From Thermococcus sp. EP1 (lineage in GTDB: Archaea > Methanobacteriota_B > Thermococci > Thermococcales > Thermococcaceae), in assembly GCF_001317345.1 (NCBI RefSeq), contig NZ_JXCG01000006.1, forward strand, positions 62,001-126,000: a stretch of 64,000 bases of DNA. Direction: 5' to 3'. A program made the translations under genes and the position numbers. Within the stretch, counting starts at the first letter, position 1. Each line of letters opens with the position of its first letter. The notes below the pieces were generated by a model. That model saw only the letters and a program-made list of their open reading frames with translations. It was not told the DNA's origin and searched no databases. Below, one piece after another: positions 8,881 to 16,796 of this stretch.

Positions 8881-9225
8881 TTAATCACCCGCCTCCTCTG
8901 TTTCCAACAGGTTTATTACTATTTTTTTCGTCTTTAATCTCCATACCTTTTCTGGCGCTCCGCCACCCTCCTCTATATACCCAGCGACTTCTATGATACC
9001 TGCATTTTTAAGTTCAGAAAGATGATAATATAACCCAGATTTTGTTAATTGTTCTCCTTTTTTAATTAGATATTCATAAATTTCCCTTGTACTTCTACTC
9101 CCGTTGCCAATGTATCTAATTATCAGCCATCTAGTTGGAAAGCGTAAAGCTCTAACAAAATTACGAAGCCGAAGCCAGTTTGGAGGTACATCTTCTGGGG
9201 GTTTGCATGATACATCATTACACAT
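8881..9225 (-). CDS. ArsR-like winged-helix regulator with N-terminal Cys pair
   Basis: The 114-residue protein is a winged-helix DNA-binding protein: SRSTREIYEYLIKKGEQLTKSGLYYHL gives the helix-turn-helix and the segment to EVAGYIEEGGGAPEKVWRL gives the wing. The N-terminus has MCNDVSC, two cysteines separated by four residues, which could bind a thiophilic metal or metalloid. The start is the ATG preceded by GGTGAT; an upstream GTG is possible. It is the first gene of the split-permease operon, so it most likely controls its own operon in response to the transported ligand. The ligand is inferred, not shown. Confidence 0.8.
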   Translation of the reverse strand: MCNDVSCKPPEDVPPNWLRLRNFVRALRFPTRWLIIRYIGNGSRSTREIYEYLIKKGEQLTKSGLYYHLSELKNAGIIEVAGYIEEGGGAPEKVWRLKTKKIVINLLETEEAGD

Positions 9226-9255
9226 GTGAATCACCACAATTTTATAGTCATTGAC

Positions 9256-9280
9256 AGTAATATATTAGTAATATATAAAA
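9256..9280 (-). promoter_or_regulatory. TATA box and direct-repeat operator of regulator-permease operon
   Basis: Two perfect copies of AGTAATATAT occur at 9256-9265 and 9267-9276 with an 11-bp period, about one helical turn. On the minus strand they overlap and follow the TATA box TTTTATATAT (9271-9280), lying between it and the expected transcription start. A regulator bound here would block initiation, consistent with autorepression. Confidence 0.5.
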
Positions 9281-9342
9281 CTTTCTTCAACGATAAAAAC
9301 TATAATAGCGTGAAAATTAAAAAGAAAAAACAAAAATCTGGC

Positions 9343-9666
9343 TCACTTCTGAGCGAGGGCAATAACCATCTTCCATATCCTTACAACATACTCCGTAGTA
9401 GGTGGATAACTCTGAACAACTTCGACGATCTCTGCTTCCTTTTTGAAAACTGGGAAGTCTTCCATTATTTTTTCAAGTATTTCCTTTTTTGGTGCTTTCC
9501 AGATAGTATATGAACCATGAGTGAAGTTATAACTGGCCAAAAACTCTAATCCTTTAGGAAGTTCTGCGCCTTCAACCAAAATGGATTCAAAGAATCTAGT
9601 AGCTTCCTTGAGTGCAGCTATTTCCTCTTCAGGGGCCCACTTATGGGTTATAATATACATCGGCAA
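9343..9666 (-). CDS. Small conserved alpha/beta protein, 107 aa
   Basis: This soluble protein begins MPMYIITHKWAPEEE and has the strand-helix-strand pattern of the dimeric alpha/beta-barrel (ferredoxin-like) superfamily, to which monooxygenase-like ABM and stress-response barrels also belong. No catalytic motif is evident and the function is unknown. GGAGGTG is placed correctly for the TTG at 9664-9666 (6 nt spacing) but 12 nt from the ATG two codons later, so I keep the TTG start. It has its own TATA box far upstream and a long leader. Compare the ABM-like protein at 17483. Confidence 0.65.
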   Translation of the reverse strand: MPMYIITHKWAPEEEIAALKEATRFFESILVEGAELPKGLEFLASYNFTHGSYTIWKAPKKEILEKIMEDFPVFKKEAEIVEVVQSYPPTTEYVVRIWKMVIALAQK

Positions 9667-9832
9667 TTTTCACACCTCCAAAATAACTTCCTAAGACCTC
9701 TCATGGTGTTAGAGGGAGCACACAAGGGAGAGGAAGAATTGTCCAAGGCTTTCATGATGCTCCAATCAATTACTTACTCCTCTTCCTAGCTGAATTTTTT
9801 CAATTGTGGCTAGTGTTCTTGTTATATTTAAA
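9667..9832 (-). promoter_or_regulatory. Long structured 5' leader and TATA box of the 107-aa gene
   Basis: On the minus strand TTTAAATA (9825-9832) predicts a start near 9802 and a leader of about 135 nt, long for Thermococcales. The leader can form a hairpin from GGAGCA and TGCTCC and another from CCTCT and AGAGG just before the Shine-Dalgarno. It resembles no riboswitch class that I know; an independent small RNA is also possible. Confidence 0.35.
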
Positions 9833-9970
9833 GATTTCCATAATCAAATCAAGAGTTAAGTAACATTTAATTTTACTTAGAACAACAAATTCATCATTAA
9901 ATCTTTAGAAACTTATACAATATCACAATACCAGAAACTCTCGAATGATTCAGTTTAATATCAAAACTTT

Positions 9971-9978
9971 TTTATATA
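9971..9978 (+). promoter_or_regulatory. TATA box of Sec61-beta gene
   Basis: TTTATATA lies 37 nt before the Sec61-beta ATG. The expected transcription start is near 10000, leaving a leader of about 15 nt with the Shine-Dalgarno GAGGTGAG. Confidence 0.6.
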
Positions 9979-10014
9979 CCTTCACTTTACCTTTTCAACA
10001 AAGAGGTGAGAAAA

Positions 10015-10185
10015 ATGGCGAAGGAAAAAACAACTCTTCCACCAACCGGTGCAGGTTTAATGAGATTTTTCGACGAAGATACAAGAGCGATAAAAATAAG
10101 CCCCAAAGGGGCCATAGCAATAGTATTGATTTTCATTGCCATTGAAATACTCCTCAACGTCTTTGGAAGCCAAATCTTTAGTTAA
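10015..10185 (+). CDS. secG: Preprotein translocase Sec61-beta subunit
   Basis: This 56-residue protein begins MAKEKTTLPPTGAGLMRFF and ends with one hydrophobic transmembrane helix (residues about 32-51). That is the exact form of the archaeal Sec61-beta (often annotated SecG) of Thermococcales, a tail-anchored partner of SecY in the protein-conducting channel. The start has the Shine-Dalgarno GAGGTGAG and a TATA box at proper distance. Its last bases overlap the stop of the convergent PRC-barrel gene by 4 nt. Confidence 0.95.
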   Translation: MAKEKTTLPPTGAGLMRFFDEDTRAIKISPKGAIAIVLIFIAIEILLNVFGSQIFS

Positions 10186-10841
10186 AGGAGTGTTTTCTTC
10201 AACCCTCTTGCATTTAATTCCTCATTCACTATCCTTCTAATAGCATCTTCAATATATCCTTTAAGGAGGGTTTCAACATCAGCCTTTATCTGATCAATAT
10301 CATGCCGTAATCCCTCTAGAAGTCTGATGTATTCCTTAGCCATTTCAAGTTGTCCCTCTTGTTTTATAAGTTGCTCCTTTAAATGTTCAAAATCTTCCTT
10401 AATCACTTGAAGCCTCTTTAATTCTCTTGTAAGTTCATCCATTTGTTTTATTAACTTAGAGTTTTCCTCTTTCAACTCTGCAATAACTCTTTCTTTATGC
10501 TCAAGTTCTTTTACTAGTGCATTATATTCCGAAGCAATATTGTGAAGTTGCTCAATCTCCCTTATGGGAGGAACTTGCCCATTTCCAAGGATTATCACAT
10601 CAGGTCCAACATTTACTATATCTGAAGGGCGGATTCTTATTTTTCTTTCGCTTGAAAACATTCCTGTCTGAACTTCACCAGTTTTAGCAAGGTTCTCTAG
10701 AGTCTTAATTTTAAATATAAAATAGAACTGGTCATGATCTACTTCAACATTAATGTCCGTTACATAACCCAGTATTTGTCCCTCGGTTAACGACACCACG
10801 AACTTATTAACAAGTTGATTTGCCTGTTGACTTTCGGCCAT
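10182..10841 (-). CDS. PRC-barrel-like plus coiled-coil protein (CdvA-like architecture)
   Basis: The protein of about 219 residues begins with a beta-rich domain (residues 10-100) of PRC-barrel type: VSLTEGQILGYVTDINVEVD, then a strand-rich region ending RIRPSDIVNVGPDVIILG. A continuous coiled coil of about 100 residues follows, from NIASEYNALVKELEHKE to the C-terminus. A PRC-barrel followed by a coiled coil is the layout of CdvA, the crenarchaeal membrane-associated cell-division protein. Euryarchaeal PRC-barrel proteins also act at the division site. The function here is inferred from architecture only. AGGTGA precedes the chosen ATG. Confidence 0.6.
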   Translation of the reverse strand: MAESQQANQLVNKFVVSLTEGQILGYVTDINVEVDHDQFYFIFKIKTLENLAKTGEVQTGMFSSERKIRIRPSDIVNVGPDVIILGNGQVPPIREIEQLHNIASEYNALVKELEHKERVIAELKEENSKLIKQMDELTRELKRLQVIKEDFEHLKEQLIKQEGQLEMAKEYIRLLEGLRHDIDQIKADVETLLKGYIEDAIRRIVNEELNARGLKKTLL

Positions 10842-10912
10842 GGCATTCACCTAAGAAAGATTTTTGAAGTTACTATACTTAAGCCTTTCTCGAAGTTAAA
10901 AAGGTGAAGATT

Positions 10913-11488
10913 ATGATAGTCTTTGTAGGTCGTTCAAATGTTGGAAAAAGCACCCTCATATTCAGGCTCACAGGCAAATACGTCAAGCGAGGAAAGAGAC
11001 CGGGAGTTACCAGAAAACCTATCGAACTCGGTTGGAGGGGCAAGACAATAGTAGATATGCCCGGATTTGGATTTATGAGTGGAGTACCAAAACACGTTCA
11101 AGAGAAAATAAAAACTGAAATAGTGAGATTTATTGAAAACAATGCTGATAAAATTGATCTAGCTGTTCTTGTCATAGATGGTAAAAGTGCCCTCGAAATT
11201 ATCGAACGCTGGGAAAAACGAGGAGAAATCCCAATAGATGTCGAATTCTTCCAGTTTCTTCAAGAGCTAGAGATTCCAACCATTGTAGCTGTTAATAAAA
11301 TGGACAAAATGAAAAATATTCCTGCTACAATAAACAAGCTTATAGAGAAATTCGGGCTTTCCGGTAGTTGGGATGATCATAAAGATACTTTTATACCAAT
11401 TTCAGCAAAATTTGGTACAAATCTCGAGGAACTCAGAAAATTAATAGAAGAAAAGATCAAAAGGTCTCAAGAACAACGTGGGTTATAG
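10913..11488 (+). CDS. engB: EngB-like GTP-binding protein
   Basis: This small Ras-like GTPase of 191 residues belongs to the TrmE-Era-EngA-EngB group. GRSNVGKST is the P-loop, PGVTRKP the switch I threonine region, DMPGFGF the G3 motif, NKMDK the G4 motif and ISAKFG the G5 motif. EngB proteins assist large-subunit ribosome assembly in bacteria; the archaeal role is assumed similar. The ATG with AGGTGA 5 nt upstream is preferred to the GTG three codons earlier, which lies inside that Shine-Dalgarno. Its 3' end overlaps the convergent, frameshifted Lrp-type gene by 32 nt. Confidence 0.88.
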   Translation: MIVFVGRSNVGKSTLIFRLTGKYVKRGKRPGVTRKPIELGWRGKTIVDMPGFGFMSGVPKHVQEKIKTEIVRFIENNADKIDLAVLVIDGKSALEIIERWEKRGEIPIDVEFFQFLQELEIPTIVAVNKMDKMKNIPATINKLIEKFGLSGSWDDHKDTFIPISAKFGTNLEELRKLIEEKIKRSQEQRGL

Positions 11489-11920
11489 TTTCTCTAACAC
11501 CGTCAAGAGAAGCTACTTCCTCTAAAATCTCATCAAGTCTTGTTTTGTCCGCTTCCACAATAAGATCTATGTCACCAGTAACTCTGTGAATCCGTTTAAT
11601 TTTAAGCTTTCTAATGGACTCATAAACTTGTTTTCTTTTTGTGGGTTCAATTCTAACAAAAATAAACACATCCCTTTTTTCTCCCCAAGGAATTCTAATG
11701 CTCTGTCTGTAAGATCGATAAACCCTCTTCCTGTTCTTATATATCCAAGCTCTTTGAGAGTCTTAAGGTGATTGCTCAGAGCTTGTCTCGTTATTCCAAG
11801 CTCATCTGCAATTTCATCTTGTGTTTTTTCAACTGTGTGTACCTCTATAGTCTTCCCCTCTTTGTAAAGCTTCTTAAGCAATTCTATCTGCCTTGATGTA
11901 AGTGCAGTTTCATTATTCAT
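11457..11920 (-). pseudogene. Lrp/AsnC-like transcription regulator, interrupted by a frameshift
   Basis: The first frame encodes a helix-turn-helix domain (DEIADELGITRQALSNHLK) and LGEKKG. The expected C-terminal effector-binding domain, VFIFVRIEPTKRKQ to the end with TGDIDLIVEAD, continues in another frame. The shift falls at AAAAAAGGG (around 11672-11680 on the minus strand), where one additional base would rejoin both parts into a protein of about 154 residues. Both halves are well conserved in character, so the change is recent, a sequencing error, or recoding. GGTGA precedes the ATG at 11918-11920. Without repair only the DNA-binding half plus a foreign tail would be made. Confidence 0.8.
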
Positions 11921-12072
11921 TTTCAATCACCCCTTACTATTTTCTTTGCCATCATAAACCAATACGTTTGAGAGTTTAATAAATCTTTTGGTCTTTGTAA
12001 ACAAATCCCACTACTTATTGCCATCCAATGCTCAGGGTTAATTTTTTAATTATTTCCTTTTTAATTTTAACT

Positions 12073-13143
12073 ATGAATAAAGCCAAGTACACAAACAGAG
12101 TTCCAGAAGATAGAAAAGAAGTTGTTGAAGTCATCAAAAAGCTCAAAAAACCTGTAAAAGTCATGATAATAGGGAGTGTAGATAGTGGAAAGACCACACT
12201 CACAGTCTTTTTAGCAAATGAACTGTTAAAAGAGGGCCTTAGAGTAGGAATAATTGATAGTGATATAGGTCAAAAGGGAATTCTTCCTCCAGCAGTCATT
12301 AGCCTTGGATTTCCAGAGAAGGTGTTTACCTCGCTAGATGAGATAAAAGCCGAAAAACACTATTTTGTAGGCACCATTACTCCCAATCAGTTCTTTGGGG
12401 AAATGATAACTGGTGTAAAACTCCTTGTGAATGAGGGCATTAAAAGGGCAGACGTTATTCTTATAGACACTACTGGCCTAGTCCATGGCCCAGGTGTAGA
12501 ATTAAAACGAATGAAAATCGAAGTAACTAATCCTGACATTATTATTGCCCTTCAGAAAAAAGACGAGCTTGAAAATATTATTCAGCCTTTTGAGGATAAA
12601 ATAAGAATATTCAAGTTGAAAATTAGTGAAAACGCGAGAATTCACACCAGAGAAGAAAGAAGAAAAATAAGACGAGACAAGTGGAAAAGATATTTCAAAG
12701 AATCCCATGAATGGGAGATTGACCTGCAACAGATAAACATAAGTGGCACGCTAATGTTCCAAGGGACAAAAATCACTGAAGAAGAGAAGAATACACTAGA
12801 GCGTCTTTTTAGGTGGATAATCTTTCACGGAAGAAAAATTTCCAATAAGTATTTCGTGGTAAAAGCCGATATTGGGAACTTTCCCAGAGGATTTGATCGA
12901 AACACACTTGTAACCTGTGATTTTGAAAACTTAAGCAATCTTATCGTTGGCCTTATAGACAGGAAAGGGTTTTGTTTGGGATTGGGGATTCTCAAGCTCA
13001 TAAATTTCAACGAGCTTAAAGCTCATTTAATGACTCCCCTAAATAAGGAAGAACTTGAAAAAATTACGGAAATAAGGTTAGGCAGAATTAGAGTTAGGGA
13101 AGACGGAGAAGAGCTCGGCCTCCTCCCTAGAGAAGCCCTTTAG
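12073..13143 (+). CDS. Clp1/Grc3-family polynucleotide 5'-kinase
   Basis: The protein of about 356 residues phosphorylates 5'-OH ends of RNA (and DNA) using a nucleoside triphosphate, as shown for the Pyrococcus horikoshii Clp1 homologue. The P-loop GSVDSGKT is at residues 34-41, DSDIGQKGILPPA is the conserved family segment after it, and VILIDTTGL is the Walker B region. The start MNKAKYTN matches the family N-terminus; the in-frame TTG-type extension upstream is AT-rich and unlikely. No Shine-Dalgarno precedes the ATG, which suggests a leaderless message. The kinase may act with the tRNA-splicing or RNA-ligation machinery. Confidence 0.9.
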   Translation: MNKAKYTNRVPEDRKEVVEVIKKLKKPVKVMIIGSVDSGKTTLTVFLANELLKEGLRVGIIDSDIGQKGILPPAVISLGFPEKVFTSLDEIKAEKHYFVGTITPNQFFGEMITGVKLLVNEGIKRADVILIDTTGLVHGPGVELKRMKIEVTNPDIIIALQKKDELENIIQPFEDKIRIFKLKISENARIHTREERRKIRRDKWKRYFKESHEWEIDLQQINISGTLMFQGTKITEEEKNTLERLFRWIIFHGRKISNKYFVVKADIGNFPRGFDRNTLVTCDFENLSNLIVGLIDRKGFCLGLGILKLINFNELKAHLMTPLNKEELEKITEIRLGRIRVREDGEELGLLPREAL

Positions 13144-13190
13144 AGAAACATTTTTAACCAAAAAGTGTCTGGTAGTATTAGGTGCTCCTA

Positions 13191-14030
13191 ATGGAAGTCA
13201 AAGGACTCGTTGAAATTGTAAGACCGGCTAATTGTATTATCGCAGGTTTAGTAGGCATCCTTGGCGCTACTGTGGCCTTAGGTAGTTTACCTCCTAACAA
13301 AACAAGTTTGCTGATATTCTTAGTAGTTTTCTTAGGATGTAGCTGGGGAAACACTATAAATGATTATTTTGATTATGAAATTGATAAAATTAACAGACCA
13401 AAGAGACCTCTTCCGAGAGGAGCCTTTTCCAGAAATACTGCCCTCATTTATGGTCTCTCCCTGGCACTTTCAGGCCTTTTTATAGCATATTTAATTGGTA
13501 TTGAAGCATTTCTCTTTGCATTAGGTGCATATTTATTGATGTTCCTCTATGCATGGAAACTCAAACCCCTGCCATTCATCGGGAACTTAGCCGTTGCAAC
13601 CTTAACTGGAGCAACGCCTATTTACGGCGCAATCGCCGTTGAGAAAATAGGGTTAGCAGGTTATCTTGCTCTTTGTGCATTCTTGGTAAACGTTGCCAGA
13701 GAAATTTTCAAAGATGTCGAAGACATAGAAGGTGATAAAATCCAAGGTGCAAAGACCCTCCCTATTATTTGGGGAGTTAAGAGGGCTTCCATGATTGGAG
13801 TTTTATTCAACATAACTACCATTATGGCGTCGTTCCTTCCTGTAAGGGTGGGAATAGGTCTTGGATACTTCCCTATAATCTTTGTGGATGGAATAATTTT
13901 ATGGGCAAGTTACGAAGTTTTAAAAAGCCCCTCTCCTACAACTGCCGGGAAGGTTCAAAGAAAGCTGAAAATTGCCATATATTTGGCAGTGCTTAGCTTT
14001 TTACTAGGATCAATAACAAGGGAGGTGTAG
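13191..14030 (+). CDS. Digeranylgeranylglyceryl phosphate synthase (UbiA family)
   Basis: The membrane prenyltransferase of about 279 residues has eight or nine hydrophobic helices. NDYFDYEIDKINRPKRPLP is the first Asp-rich, Mg-diphosphate-binding motif and DVEDIEGDKIQGAKTLP the second. In archaea this enzyme attaches the second geranylgeranyl chain to GGGP, the second ether bond of membrane lipids. The GGGP synthase for the preceding step is encoded at 33026. The ATG preceded by AGGTG is chosen over a GTG three codons upstream. The next gene starts 4 nt later and is probably cotranscribed. Confidence 0.92.
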   Translation: MEVKGLVEIVRPANCIIAGLVGILGATVALGSLPPNKTSLLIFLVVFLGCSWGNTINDYFDYEIDKINRPKRPLPRGAFSRNTALIYGLSLALSGLFIAYLIGIEAFLFALGAYLLMFLYAWKLKPLPFIGNLAVATLTGATPIYGAIAVEKIGLAGYLALCAFLVNVAREIFKDVEDIEGDKIQGAKTLPIIWGVKRASMIGVLFNITTIMASFLPVRVGIGLGYFPIIFVDGIILWASYEVLKSPSPTTAGKVQRKLKIAIYLAVLSFLLGSITREV

Positions 14031-14033
14031 TAA

Positions 14034-14414
14034 ATGGAATTTAGAGACGTAATCGAAAAAGAGTTGGCTAATCCTAAACTTTGGACTCTCATCACGTTTA
14101 AAACCCCATATGGACCTGGTGAAACCATGGATCAACTAGCAAATCTTCTTGAAGAACTGGGATGGAAAGTCACCTTTAAAGCAAATTGGTGGACTGCAGA
14201 CATCCCGTATGGGGTGATCAGATTAGACGCAGAATATGAAGGCCGAGAGAAAATAATCTTGGGGAGATGGATACTTGGAAGCAAGTGTGAACTTCTTAAA
14301 ATCGAGAACCTAGACTTGGAAAAGGGCAAAAATGAGTTCTACAGACTAGTAGACGGAATTACATCAACACTAATACATGACCCAGTTATTAGAACTATGA
14401 GAGAACAATATTAA
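14034..14414 (+). CDS. Conserved hypothetical protein, 126 aa
   Basis: A soluble alpha/beta protein with no motif that I recognise; the sequence LLEELGWKVTFKANWW TADIPYG (read with no gap) suggests a small folded domain rather than a linker. It starts with ATG just 3 nt after the prenyltransferase stop, and the ribosome-binding sequence GGGAGGTG lies at the end of that gene, so translation is likely coupled. The association with lipid synthesis is positional only. Confidence 0.65.
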   Translation: MEFRDVIEKELANPKLWTLITFKTPYGPGETMDQLANLLEELGWKVTFKANWWTADIPYGVIRLDAEYEGREKIILGRWILGSKCELLKIENLDLEKGKNEFYRLVDGITSTLIHDPVIRTMREQY

Positions 14415-14446
14415 CACCACTTTTTAATATTTTAAAAAAGGAAAAA

Positions 14447-15247
14447 TCATTCAAGAATCTGGTAATAGCCTATCTCTGGTTCAAAGATTTCACCCTCCGC
14501 CAAAAGGGTCCTAATGGCCTCTTCAATGGTTTCTATATCGTACTTGTCTTGCAGTTTTCTTTGAATAAACTTAAGTGAAACGGCCATTCCCTTTGATCGG
14601 AGAATCTCAAGTACTGCTTTCTTAACTTCTTCCAAACCTTCCTTAACTTTTTCGGCCTCCTCAAAGAATTCTTCCTCAAATGCAGACTCCTCAGCTTTTT
14701 GCTCCATTATCACAGCATAAAGTTCATCAATGGTAGCAAGTAAATCTTCGGATATTCCTTTGTTCTTAGCTATTACTCTCGCTTTTGCTGTTATTCCATA
14801 CGTATTATATATCTCAAAGGCCAATCTTGCCTTCTTGATGTGCTCCACTTTATCTCTTAAGGTCTCATAGCGATGTAATATCCACATGTTCGGGTCTACT
14901 CTGGTCACTCCTTCAATCAACACTTGCTTATCATCTCTCCATTCTGTAATTTTACCAATTAGCTGAACCATGTCTCCTTTTTTCACTAAACGAATGAATC
15001 TCGTATCATCCCTAAACCCAAGAACCCATATCACTCCAGTTCCGTCATCAATCTGAAACTTACCATAAGTTTCATCCTCTGCAATAATTGGTTCTCTGAC
15101 TACAGTGCCTACAATTTTTGCTCTGTAAACTTTCCTTGCATCCTTTGTGATTAGATAATTAGGTTCGAAATCACCCTCACTTTTTACATAAAACCCTTCA
15201 AGTATATCCTTTATATAAACCCTAGTTGAAGGTAATCTCTTTTTCAT
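14447..15247 (-). CDS. rpa32: Replication protein A, 32-kDa subunit (RPA32)
   Basis: The 266-residue protein has an N-terminal OB fold (VYRAKIVGTVVREPIIAED through GDMVQLIGKITEWRD) and a C-terminal winged-helix domain (residues about 195-266). This is the layout of RPA32, the middle subunit of the heterotrimeric Thermococcales single-strand DNA-binding protein. Its ATG overlaps the RPA14 stop in ATGA and has GGTGGT upstream, showing translational coupling. It is the last gene of the RPA41-RPA14-RPA32 operon. Confidence 0.92.
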   Translation of the reverse strand: MKKRLPSTRVYIKDILEGFYVKSEGDFEPNYLITKDARKVYRAKIVGTVVREPIIAEDETYGKFQIDDGTGVIWVLGFRDDTRFIRLVKKGDMVQLIGKITEWRDDKQVLIEGVTRVDPNMWILHRYETLRDKVEHIKKARLAFEIYNTYGITAKARVIAKNKGISEDLLATIDELYAVIMEQKAEESAFEEEFFEEAEKVKEGLEEVKKAVLEILRSKGMAVSLKFIQRKLQDKYDIETIEEAIRTLLAEGEIFEPEIGYYQILE

Positions 15248-15615
15248 TCTAACCACCCTGCAAGAGCATTTTTAATTTTCGGGAGAAGCTTTTTTTCGAG
15301 TTCTTGCACTTCCTCTAGATACTCTATGTCCACATTGCTAAAGTCCTGAACAACCTCACCGTAAATGTGCATTTCTTCATTCCTAATGACTCTACCAATT
15401 ATCCTCACTGTCTGACCAATTTTTGGTAAGATGTTCTCCTCACATTCAATTGGAACAACCCCAGTTCCGTCATCAAGCCAGAAAATATAGTCTATCTTAT
15501 CTACCTTGACAACTTTACCAATAAGGGATACTCTAAGATCATCAAGAGTAATTTCAGAGATTTTTCTTTCCACAGCAGGTCTGCGTCTTTTAATACGAAC
15601 TGGCATCTCTTCCAT
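15244..15615 (-). CDS. rpa14: Replication protein A, 14-kDa subunit (RPA14)
   Basis: The 123-residue protein is a single OB fold (LIGKVVKVDKIDYIFWLDD, then GQTVRIIGRVIRNEEMHIYG) and a C-terminal helix that joins the trimer core. It lies between RPA41 and RPA32 in the conserved Thermococcales order, 1 nt from RPA41 and overlapping RPA32. Together the three bind single-stranded DNA during replication, recombination and repair. Confidence 0.92.
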   Translation of the reverse strand: MEEMPVRIKRRRPAVERKISEITLDDLRVSLIGKVVKVDKIDYIFWLDDGTGVVPIECEENILPKIGQTVRIIGRVIRNEEMHIYGEVVQDFSNVDIEYLEEVQELEKKLLPKIKNALAGWLE

Positions 15616-15616
15616 A

Positions 15617-16678
15617 TCACTCTACCTCCTCCAAAAGCTCTCTCCTAACTCTTTCAATTTCTCTTTTACAATCCACATCATCCCAAGATGAAGCCTTCAA
15701 TATCAGGCCTAAGAAGCGATCTTCAACAACATTTCCTCTAACTACTATCTCTTTACCAAGCACATGATAAAATTCATCCTCTGCTAGCTTTCTACCAGCT
15801 TCCCTTGTAGTCATGCCTGTTTTTATCAGTTCCTTAAGTTTCTCGCCTATTTCTTCAGGTTCTACACCGAGAATTTCTACCACGTCATCTCCAAATAAAG
15901 TGACTCTAATGTAACCTGTGGAATCATCCAGACCAAAGTCAAGAATCGTAGCAGTTATTGGTTTTACTTCCCCATGTTCTATACATATCCATACGTTTGT
16001 CGCTGGATCATAATCAACTTTTCTCCTACATTGAGGACATGCATCATAAGCAATGACTCTGTAAAGTTTGGCTATTGTGCCCCTAACTTCTACAAATTTC
16101 TCTCCACCCATTAGCTCTCCAATCTTCTTTCTTGTGTAATTATAGCTCCTAACCTCCTCAATAGGCGGAATCTCACTTACTCTTGGGTCGTCCGGATTTA
16201 AAATGAGTCTGCTCCTGAAGCTTACATGAAGCTCTGGAAGACCTCTAAGACTTTCCCTTACATCGGCGTTTATTATCTTAACCACACTTCCAACTTGTAT
16301 CTCATTGTAATACTTTGCAATTTCAGAATCCCACAGAACAACTCTTGCCCTTCCAGTGCTATCATAAATCAGAAGTCCTGCTACCCTTCCTAAAGAACCA
16401 TCTTTCTTCTTGTATTCCCTAACAGGATATTTTCGAAGAACTCTTCCAACTATATTAACTCCCCTCATTCCTGGAACCAAATCAGCGAGATGCATAAGTG
16501 GAGCTTCCTCTTCTTCAGTTTTTACCCCGAGTTCTTCTGCCAGTAAGAGAGCAGCGGCATGCTCAGAGATCTCATTAGCCCGTGCAATCTCATTGATTTT
16601 AGCTTCTATCTCCTCCATACTCATGCCTGTTTTTTGCCGTATTCTTTTTACAATCTCATCTTTAGTTATGACTACCAT
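15617..16678 (-). CDS. rpa41: Replication protein A, 41-kDa subunit (RPA41)
   Basis: The protein of about 353 residues is the largest RPA subunit. It has an N-terminal helical segment (residues 1-55), an OB-fold DNA-binding domain (GVNIVGRVLRKYPVREY to INADVRE), and a C-terminal zinc-containing OB fold with CPQCRRKVDYDPATNVWIC and a nearby His (EHG) as the fourth ligand. This matches the Pyrococcus RPA41 that contacts ssDNA and recombination proteins. The ATG is chosen because AGGTGA lies 6 nt upstream. First gene of the three-gene RPA operon. Confidence 0.95.
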   Translation of the reverse strand: MVVITKDEIVKRIRQKTGMSMEEIEAKINEIARANEISEHAAALLLAEELGVKTEEEEAPLMHLADLVPGMRGVNIVGRVLRKYPVREYKKKDGSLGRVAGLLIYDSTGRARVVLWDSEIAKYYNEIQVGSVVKIINADVRESLRGLPELHVSFRSRLILNPDDPRVSEIPPIEEVRSYNYTRKKIGELMGGEKFVEVRGTIAKLYRVIAYDACPQCRRKVDYDPATNVWICIEHGEVKPITATILDFGLDDSTGYIRVTLFGDDVVEILGVEPEEIGEKLKELIKTGMTTREAGRKLAEDEFYHVLGKEIVVRGNVVEDRFLGLILKASSWDDVDCKREIERVRRELLEEVE

Positions 16679-16796
16679 ATACACTCACCTAGATAGTAAT
16701 TAATAGAACAGGTATTTAAAGTTTTTGAATTCGCAATAAACCCTTAATATTTCCCTATACCTCTGAAAAAGAAAAAATAAGCAGCATAAAGAATTA

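Noticed and set aside
9735-9795. C-box-like ATGATGC and D-box-like GCTGA on the plus strand
   Set aside because: No D' or C' boxes and no terminal pairing; not a convincing guide RNA.
11672-11680. Programmed frameshifting in the Lrp-type gene
   Set aside because: The A6G3 run is slippery-like, but tandem re-pairing in the -1 direction is poor; mutation or sequencing error is simpler.
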